From Macrobrachium rosenbergii (lineage: Eukaryota; Arthropoda; Malacostraca; Decapoda; Palaemonidae): 64,000 nucleotides of DNA. Both the position numbers and the translations under genes were made by a program. Positions 57,099-64,000 of this stretch are shown one piece after another. Location: NCBI RefSeq assembly GCF_040412425.1, contig NC_089768.1:3156501-3220500 (forward strand), read 5' to 3'. Each line of letters opens with the position of its first letter. Position 1 is the first letter of the stretch. The notes under the pieces are model-generated. The model was not told the DNA's origin and did not search any database. It saw only the letters and a program-made list of their open reading frames with translations.

Positions 57099-58268
57099 TT
57101 TGAGTTTTGTTTTCACGTAATCCGCCTCGGGTTGAATAATTATGTCTAATTACAGGATCTTTTAACCACAGATTTACTTGAAGTATGATTCGATGACATC
57201 CCTTTAAAGTCATCAGTACCAAAACTGTACTCAAGAATTGCATCACGTTCCATTGGCCCCATTACAATAACCTCTAGTGACATTTATTGCTATTTCTATT
57301 TCTTTTTTACCAGCGCTAAAGTCTCGAGGAGGCAGTTGGGTCTAATTCTAAGTTTAGGAGAAAGAATAAATTCCTTCTTAAGACATTTTTTCAGTTGATT
57401 TCTGTTGAGGATTTGTAGGTTTCATGAAAACCTGTTGAGAGTTGCGGCTATGTCTGTCTTTCATAACAATTAAAAATTATATGATTTTATGTTTCTTCTG
57501 TAAGGTCTGTTCTCGGCTGTGATTCTCCAGGTGTGTTCGGTTTCGAGTCCATTGCTAAATAACCATGTCTGTTGTATCGCAACGCACTATTATATACGTT
57601 CACGGGGTAAAAACTTCTCATTTATACTAAATAACCGGCAAAATTATCTTAGTCTGACCTAAATTCTTATTTCACGTCAAAATGAATGGAACGTTCGTCA
57701 CATTAATCTACACGTCAGCTCGACTTACCCGGGGGGATTACAAACGCGAAATATAAAAAATGATAGACTGTTTGTTATGTACGTACCTTGCGATTACTGC
57801 TTCTTTTACAAAAGTTATCGTGATTTACCTCTAGAAAACTAAAAGTTATCGTCAGTAACTGAAATTCTGTATACTCCAAGCCATTCAGTATTTCTTGACC
57901 CACTCCAGAACGAGAGAAATGCTTTTTCCTCTTCCCTGCTATTTTTTGGTTTACTCTAAGCTTCCTTATTCTGTTGGTTCCACCAATCACATTTCGAGAC
58001 GGTGATAAATTTGTCTCTCATCGAATAAGGATGTAGATAAAATGTGCATCAGATATACGAGTGCGAATGAAAGGCTATAATAAAATACAATCATACTCGT
58101 TCAGGTACTAAAAGCTTGTATTATGGTGGAGGAATAATGTGCGTATATTATAATAACCTTGCATCTGTTGTTCACAGACAGTATTTTCACTTTACATAAT
58201 TCTACGTTACATAATTCTTACTTTTACTTTACACTTGTCAAAAAGCTGATAGATATTTAATGGGTAAT
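57099..58268. other. No gene recognised
   Basis: Anonymous AT-rich DNA. A short duplication, ttacataattctacgttaca, lies near 58193-58212. Confidence 0.45.
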
Positions 58269-58270
58269 TG

Positions 58271-58291
58271 CACACACACACACACACACAC

Positions 58292-58367
<76 letters not shown>
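58271..58367. repeat. Compound (CA)n-(AT)n microsatellite
   Basis: CA tract (58271-58291) joined to an AT tract (58294-58367). Confidence 0.95.
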
Positions 58368-58371
<4 letters not shown>

Positions 58372-59493
58372 TTGATAATCACAATCATCCTCAATAGAAA
58401 GTTATTTGAAAAATCATCATGATGAGTTTCACCATGACGGTAGTCCTTGTCCCTCCCATTCAGATGGTACTGCATAACTTTTCCCGGGCCTGTCTGAGAC
58501 TCTTTCCTTTTTCTCGTCCTGACTTTATTACGCACACCTGAAAGGAGAAAGGGGGGGGGATTCGAAGAACAGAAAGTTCAGGTTTTATCTTGTACGAAGA
58601 GGAAGAGCAGTAGAAGAACGGTGTTGTTCAAGAGACGTGAAAGCCGTTTTTCATTGCCTGTCGAAAAAAAAAAAACCTTGAAAAGGATTTTAATGCATTT
58701 CCAAGAAAATCAGGGGAACCATTAAGCAGACAGGCAAGTCACTGGTACTATGGCTGGGATATATATACGTAGAATGGTCACCAGGTGAGGGAGGAAAAGG
58801 AGAGATACTGGTGAGTGTAATGCCAACACTTGCTCAGGCGTTCGGGTGACAGTACGAAGAAGGCTGAAAAGGGGAAATAAAACAGAAGTCTTCATTTTTG
58901 TGGAGATAACTGCTTGTGTAAGAACTATGATGTATATAGCTAAATGATCACATTTGAGTATCTTTACGGAATTCGGTAGAATCTTTAAGCTGAAATCAAA
59001 AGATTCACTGCGCAAACCGAATGACTCACTATGGAAAATTGTCGACGATCATCGTGATTTCAGTCTTCCAACTATTCACATTGCACCATGACACTGGAAT
59101 GTAATTTATAACTGTTTATTTTTGTTTTCCTTCAGAGATTTGTATTATAATTTCTACTAGGAAATGTTAAAAGCAAATCTCGTAGAACGTGTAAAGAGAA
59201 AGCTGTAACCAAGAAATCCTTCCAACCGAAGGGCGTTTTCATCCCGGGCTTTCCCTCGGTGACACGTTCACTATCCCGCAGGTCGTCCGACCAGTGACTT
59301 TGACGTTGCGTCAGGTCATTACTTCGATGGGTCGTCACCAAGAAATGAAAGGCGCTATTGCCACGTAAATCGCTTAATAACATCTCTCGAGGAGGGCGTG
59401 GGTGTAGCAACATCGCCAAGAAAATAATCGTACTTGCTGAGAACTAAAAGAGTAGAGCATTCTGATGTTACAACTTACAGTGGGAAAAGGCGA
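58368..59493. other. No gene recognised
   Basis: Small frames only, none with motifs. Confidence 0.45.

Positions 59494-59582
<89 letters not shown>
59494..59582. repeat. (AT)n microsatellite
   Basis: AT tract of about 88 bp followed by CA/TG-type repeats to about 59622. Confidence 0.95.
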
Positions 59583-59586
<4 letters not shown>

Positions 59587-59698
59587 CATATGTACACACA
59601 CACATATGTGTGTGTGTGTAGGTATGTGATTGTGCAGTCATACATGAGGGAGATTTTTAGCTCTTTATAGTTTTATCTAATTTGGTAGTCGAGAACGC

Positions 59699-59820
59699 TA
59701 TATAAGCGTATGGAGGTCAGTTAATGTAAGGATTTTTACCTCCTTCAGCAACCAGCGTTCAGTTCTGAAGTTCTGTGGTCAGCATTCCTCGACGTACTAG
59801 TTATGATCAATAAACTTAAT
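59699..59820 (+). promoter_or_regulatory. TATA box and poly-A signal pair, LTR-like
   Basis: cgctatataagcg (TATATAAG 59699-59706) is followed by TCAGTT elements at 59717 and 59759, and an AATAAA in gatcaataaacttaattccc near 59808. Such closely spaced promoter and poly-A signals are typical of LTR R regions. No LTR boundaries were found. The spacing of TATA to either TCAGTT is not canonical. Confidence 0.25.
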
Positions 59821-61097
59821 TCCCAACCCCTAAGTAATCTGATGAACTCTCTATTGTTTTCCAGCCAAAACCTCGCTTGGATGTCTGCGAAAATGGAATT
59901 TCTGATCCTTTTAGAATCTAGGTTTATTCATTGGCGTCCCTATGGAACTCAATAAGTATCTGACACTTTATTTCAATATCATTCTCTTTATTTCTAATTA
60001 CTTAGAACGTTATTATGAAGTAAGAATTGCTACTGCAATATCTGAAATTTTAACATTGACCAATAACTCTTTTCAATCATAGCAAAACATACGCAAAAAA
60101 AAGACAGAAAAGAAAAGAAACGGAAAATCAATAACACTGAAATAATACAAAAAATGCACAAAGGGCAGAAATAAAGACAAGGTGAAGATGACTTCCTTCT
60201 GAATATTAGTGATGTTTTTAAGTTAACTTCAAAGTCAAACGCAGATTCTTACATGAGAACAAAGTAAATTTAGTACGGCTTATCCATACACAGTGAGACT
60301 GGAATTTGGTACGTTTTCCGCCTTAGAATTACTGAACACATTCCTGGAAGCCTCCGAAGTAATTAGCTTCGTTTCAGACAGTTACAACCGAAATAAAAAG
60401 ATGAAACTCCAAGACCGCACATTAAGCACCGCCCGCCCCCCTTTCTCTCTCTCTCTCTCTCCCTAACGGAGAATAAGACGAACTTCAGCTTCACATTAGA
60501 ATGGTGCATGAGGCACGACTTCGACGGTGTTTTTGTTCAAAAGGAAAATAGAAAGTCATATTATTAACGGCTAAACTATAGTAGCATTAAAAGGTATGTT
60601 AACACGAGATAATATTGTATCGCCTCCTCTCAAAGGAAGAACTCTAACTGACAGAGTCAAGTGAAGTACTGCTACAATAATAGTCATAAACTTAGACTGA
60701 AAGACACAAATAAATGATAAATCAATACAGTAACACGGACATACTTTGGAAAACTATTCTTACCCTCACTTCGATCGTTTCTAGAAAATTTGTGTTAGTC
60801 AGGCATGCAACTGTCACTCGATATCAGGCACAACCTTTAGCCTCGACAGGTGTAAAAAACACCTGTTTAAAACACACAAAAATATTTCATTGAAACATCT
60901 GCTTAACAGTACATAAATAAACCGACTGACACCTCTATATCGCTTTCAGCGATATGCTATTACTTGGAACAAGCAGTTCTCTCGCTTTTACTGATGCAAT
61001 AATTTCATCAATAGTAATGATTCTCTTTAAAAGACACAAAGACTATTACAGCACAAGGGCTGTTTAACGCAAGTTAAGGGATTTCTTGGACCACTGT
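59821..61097. other. No gene recognised
   Basis: Anonymous DNA. A short CT run lies at 60443-60461. Confidence 0.5.
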
Positions 61098-61325
61098 ATA
61101 GAAGTTAATGTTTAGGGACGTCTTTTAAAAAATGGATAATATGGGAAAATTAACGTAACGTTCCTGGACTTCTTCGGAAATGCAATATATGGGAAGTTTA
61201 AAGTAACAATAGGACTTCTTTCTAAAGGCAATATTTTAAAAGTTTAACTTTTACGTTCAGGGACTTTGTTTCCAATGCATTGCCTTGGAAGTTTAACTTA
61301 CATTCAAGGGCTTCTTTTTATGGGT
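61098..61325 (+). repeat. Degenerate tandem repeat, ~5 units of ~47 bp
   Basis: Units share gggaagtttaa...ttcagggacttcttt and a-tgcaatatttt, starting near 61101, 61145, 61193, 61240 and 61288. Divergence is high. No coding frame. Confidence 0.65.
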
Positions 61326-61399
61326 GCTAGATCAGCCTTCGTGATTCCTTACACGATTCTGTTACTGAAAATGAGCCTAAAATCGCTAAACAGGATTTT

Positions 61400-61560
61400 A
61401 ACAACAGTGGAATATTACTTTACTAAGATAGCATTTTAAACAACTGTTGATTATTTCTGGGATGTTACTTCGCTGACTGAAACACTTCGCAGAAAGAGTG
61501 GTGGGTTATTTGGGGATATTACTGTACATAGCTGACAAAAACTTCACCAAGAGTGGAACA
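61400..61560 (+). repeat. Degenerate tandem repeat, ~3 units of ~55 bp
   Basis: Units of the type ttatttctgggatgttactt cgctgactgaaa acttc-c-aagagtgg, with ends near 61445, 61502 and 61557. They are unrelated in sequence to the array just upstream. Confidence 0.55.
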
Positions 61561-62460
61561 ATTCAACACTGATAAAAATTTGTTAACAACTCCCTAACAA
61601 TGAAACTGAGTTACTTAAGGTCAGTTTCACTCAGATACCTTTCAGTTACTTTCACAGTATTTTACTTCAGGTCAGGTCGGTCAATATTCTGTCAATTTTG
61701 CAGGTTTCTTTCATGCCGAGGACTGCACTCACACAATCTAAACTCTATGAAGTAACTTCTAATGTTTCCAATAACGACAATGATAAATTTACCGGCTTAA
61801 AATATTTTGGAATCAATTTAGCCATGAAATTAATATCTAGAAGATAAATGCAACTCTGCAATTTAACCTTATTATCTTATTTTCACAGCTCCACCTAATA
61901 ATATCGAAACAGGATTCGAATATCAAGCGATGATCGAACAATATGATCTGGTTTCAGTAAATTCATTGACCATTGTTCGAATTAGCCGCTAATTATATCA
62001 CTTACGACAGATATGAATGATTTATTTAACGCCACTTTGTCCTCCTACCTTCTCAATTTCCCCAAAATTTTGGGATATATTTATCACTGCAAGCCTTGAA
62101 TCCATATAGCAAATAGCTGAAGGTGACCTTTTACCGTAGTAGATTACGAATCTACGCACTTTTAATTAGTAATAATAAATTTAATTATGAAAATTACCTT
62201 GCATTCATTGGTGCGAGTTAATAAACTCACCGTCGAATCACCTTAACAAAAGTATTCTATACTATTTTTGTCTATGACCATGTCATTGTGACGGCATGTT
62301 ACATTAACTAATAATAATGATAATAATATCCTTTGTTTCAGCTCCGGGCCATATGCGATGAACGATAAGATGAACACAATACGGTATACTAAATTAAGTA
62401 CGCTAGTAAAAAGCAATATTCATGAACGCTTATGTCCAAGCACTGCTGAAAACAACAGCA
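61561..62460. other. No gene recognised
   Basis: Anonymous AT-rich DNA. Confidence 0.5.
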
Positions 62461-62519
<59 letters not shown>

Positions 62520-62714
62520 TCCAGATAAAGACCAAACACCGATACATAATTCAGGTAGTTTGCTAAAATGGAAGAGTAAATGGGAAATCTCCATAATAAT
62601 AATAATAATAATATTAATAATAATAATAATAATAATAATAATTTTCAGATGGACTAACTACTGATACATAATTGGGGTGGTTCGCTAAAAAGGAAGAGTG
62701 CCCGGCAACTCTCA

Positions 62715-62770
<56 letters not shown>

Positions 62771-62790
62771 TAATAATAATAATAATGATG
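62461..62790. repeat. (AAT)n microsatellites alternating with a 75-bp unit
   Basis: Three AAT tracts (62461-62519, 62596-62642, 62717-62787) alternate with two related ~75-bp units (62520-62595 and 62643-62716) that share gatacataatt, gtttgctaaaa/gttcgctaaaa and ggaagagt. The whole is a higher-order tandem repeat, possibly the repeated 3' tail of an (ATT)n-ending retroelement read on the minus strand. Confidence 0.8.
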
Positions 62791-64000
62791 ATTTCTGTCG
62801 ATTTTCTGATCATCGCCTTAAACTTCTTCGGTGGCGAAAGGGCGATAAATTGACTTTCCACAAACAGGCAGTTGCAGCGGTCGTTGGCTGTTATCCTCAA
62901 GAACAGCTTGTTTCAGTGTTGTAGAGTCCCCGGCCTTTTAAGACAGGTTTCGTTCATAATAACTCGACTTTCTCGATCATTTGCATTCAGGATCTCGGCC
63001 GCGCTGTACAGGACGATCGTTGGTTTCACTTTGTTTGGGTTTATGTACAGCCCTTCACAGGGATAATTCCCTCTTTGACGGGCCCTTATGCGTTTTCAAA
63101 GTAAGGTGCTTTTTATGTTTTATAATAATCGTTTTAGTGTTTTCTCGTCAGTACCGTAGTTCCTGTAGAACAGGAGTGTAGTTGTTCTTAAATTTGCTTT
63201 CCTCTTGTATGGTCTCCGGGCGGTATTTTGTATAGTGTTTGGGTGCGCATTGTACAAATGCTCTCTAGCCTGACTTACAATATGGGTTAAAATAGCCTAT
63301 ATGCTTCACTTGCATGTCTGTTTACAGTATTAATTTGAGGTCTAACGAAGCTTGAGCAGTTTTTCAGATAGGTCTTATTGTGAATAGGCTCTGCAAGATT
63401 TTAGGCGTGAAGGCGTGCTTCAAGGTTTGTTGGGTTGGTGAGTGGACACTGTTGCCAGTTTTGCGGTCCATATTTCTCAACTGCTGAGACTGTGGTACTT
63501 GAGCTGTGACATACAATTGTATGAAAGTTTTCAGTTTGCGGGTTTTGTATCTTCAAATGTTGTTTTCGATTTTGTTGTAAATTCCTACAATAACTGTTCA
63601 AAATGTTTAGTATGTTAGGTAATGTTGTAGACTGCCCTTCAACATGGTATTTAAGACTTAGTTTCGAAACCTGTTTATTACTAAGCTGAACTAGATTGCT
63701 TTGAGTGGTAATTCTATGCACTTTGGTTTTATACTAGCAATCTTATGCAGCTATCGATGTTTTCATTTTAACTTTTGCTGCAATAGGGTAAGTCTTACGA
63801 GGCAATAGGTTTAAATTTTCTCGAGGATTAGCGGCTTAACTCGACTACCATAGCCTTCCTAATATGGGGTATATTAAATTGATTTAAACTTCAGTTATTG
63901 TAGTCTTAAGTGGCAATTAACTAGTAAAAACACTTATCAGTATTTACGAAGCCTTGCTTGCTGCTCCTTGTCTTAGTATTTCAAAACTTATCAGATGGTC
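62791..64000. other. No gene recognised; possible retroelement end at left
   Basis: On the minus strand, 62900-62790 leads into the (ATT)n tract with an open frame (ITANDRCNCLFVESQFIALS) and could be the end of a LINE, but no RT motif was recognised. The 106-codon minus frame at 63721-63401 has no known domain. Confidence 0.35.

Noticed and set aside
62422..62664. Poly-isoleucine frame near 62.5 kb
   Set aside because: Direct translation of (AAT)n.

Overview
The window looks like non-coding, repeat-dominated nuclear DNA of an arthropod, most probably a decapod crustacean. The grounds are very dense and long (AT)n and (GA)n microsatellites, a tRNA-derived SINE and a long foldback repeat of kinds I associate with decapod genomes, abundant Penelope-like, DIRS-like and I-type retroelements, and no compact prokaryote-like gene order. 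Species cannot be named from sequence alone. Most long open frames are transposon relics or artefacts of simple repeats (runs of IY, SL or I).

Layout. 0-4.3 kb: an inverted pair of Penelope-like element (PLE) arms, one arm split by an RTE-type LINE fragment with a target-site duplication (TSD), then a dispersed repeat that recurs inverted at 15.8-16.7 kb. 4.3-9.9 kb: a nearly full-length, frameshifted I-type LINE on the minus strand (gag-like ORF1, endonuclease, reverse transcriptase, RNase H), bounded on both sides by (GA)n. 11-18.3 kb: a palindromic SINE pair, Tigger/pogo-like MITEs, a DIRS terminus and two more PLE fragments. 19.25-19.38 kb: one arginine/serine-rich exon with good splice sites, the best evidence for a host gene (minus strand). 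19.9-33.9 kb: two nested DIRS-type tyrosine-recombinase retrotransposons. The inner one (22.3-28.9 kb) has its complete left terminal repeat, gag, RT, RNase H, recombinase, internal complementary region and right terminal repeat, and it sits inside the more decayed outer one (19.9-33.9 kb). Both are oriented as the host exon and probably lie in its intron. About 35.4-35.6 kb: a twin-CCAAT promoter-like region with a possible first exon. 37.1-38.6 kb: a miniature LTR retrotransposon (two LTRs, about 310 bp interior) with a 4-bp TSD, inserted just upstream of an E-box/TATA promoter and a 33-codon ORF. 41.4-42.4 kb: a PLE endonuclease region interrupted by an A-tailed insert with an exact 12-bp TSD. 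43.0-44.0 kb: a foldback derivative of a mariner-like transposon. 44-64 kb: mostly anonymous DNA with microsatellites, a 13-unit ~55-bp minisatellite, a decayed 45-bp acidic-coding minisatellite, a palindromic repeat and AAT-rich repeat blocks.

The elements do not form a cellular pathway; the sequence is mainly a record of insertions. The most informative signals are the nested DIRS pair with readable terminal logic, the LINE in (GA)n, three insertions dateable by TSD, the recurrence of inverted-dimer (foldback) architecture in at least seven unrelated sequences, and the RS-domain exon. All coordinates of decayed features are approximate to a few tens of bases unless a TSD or terminal repeat fixes them. 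No database search was possible.
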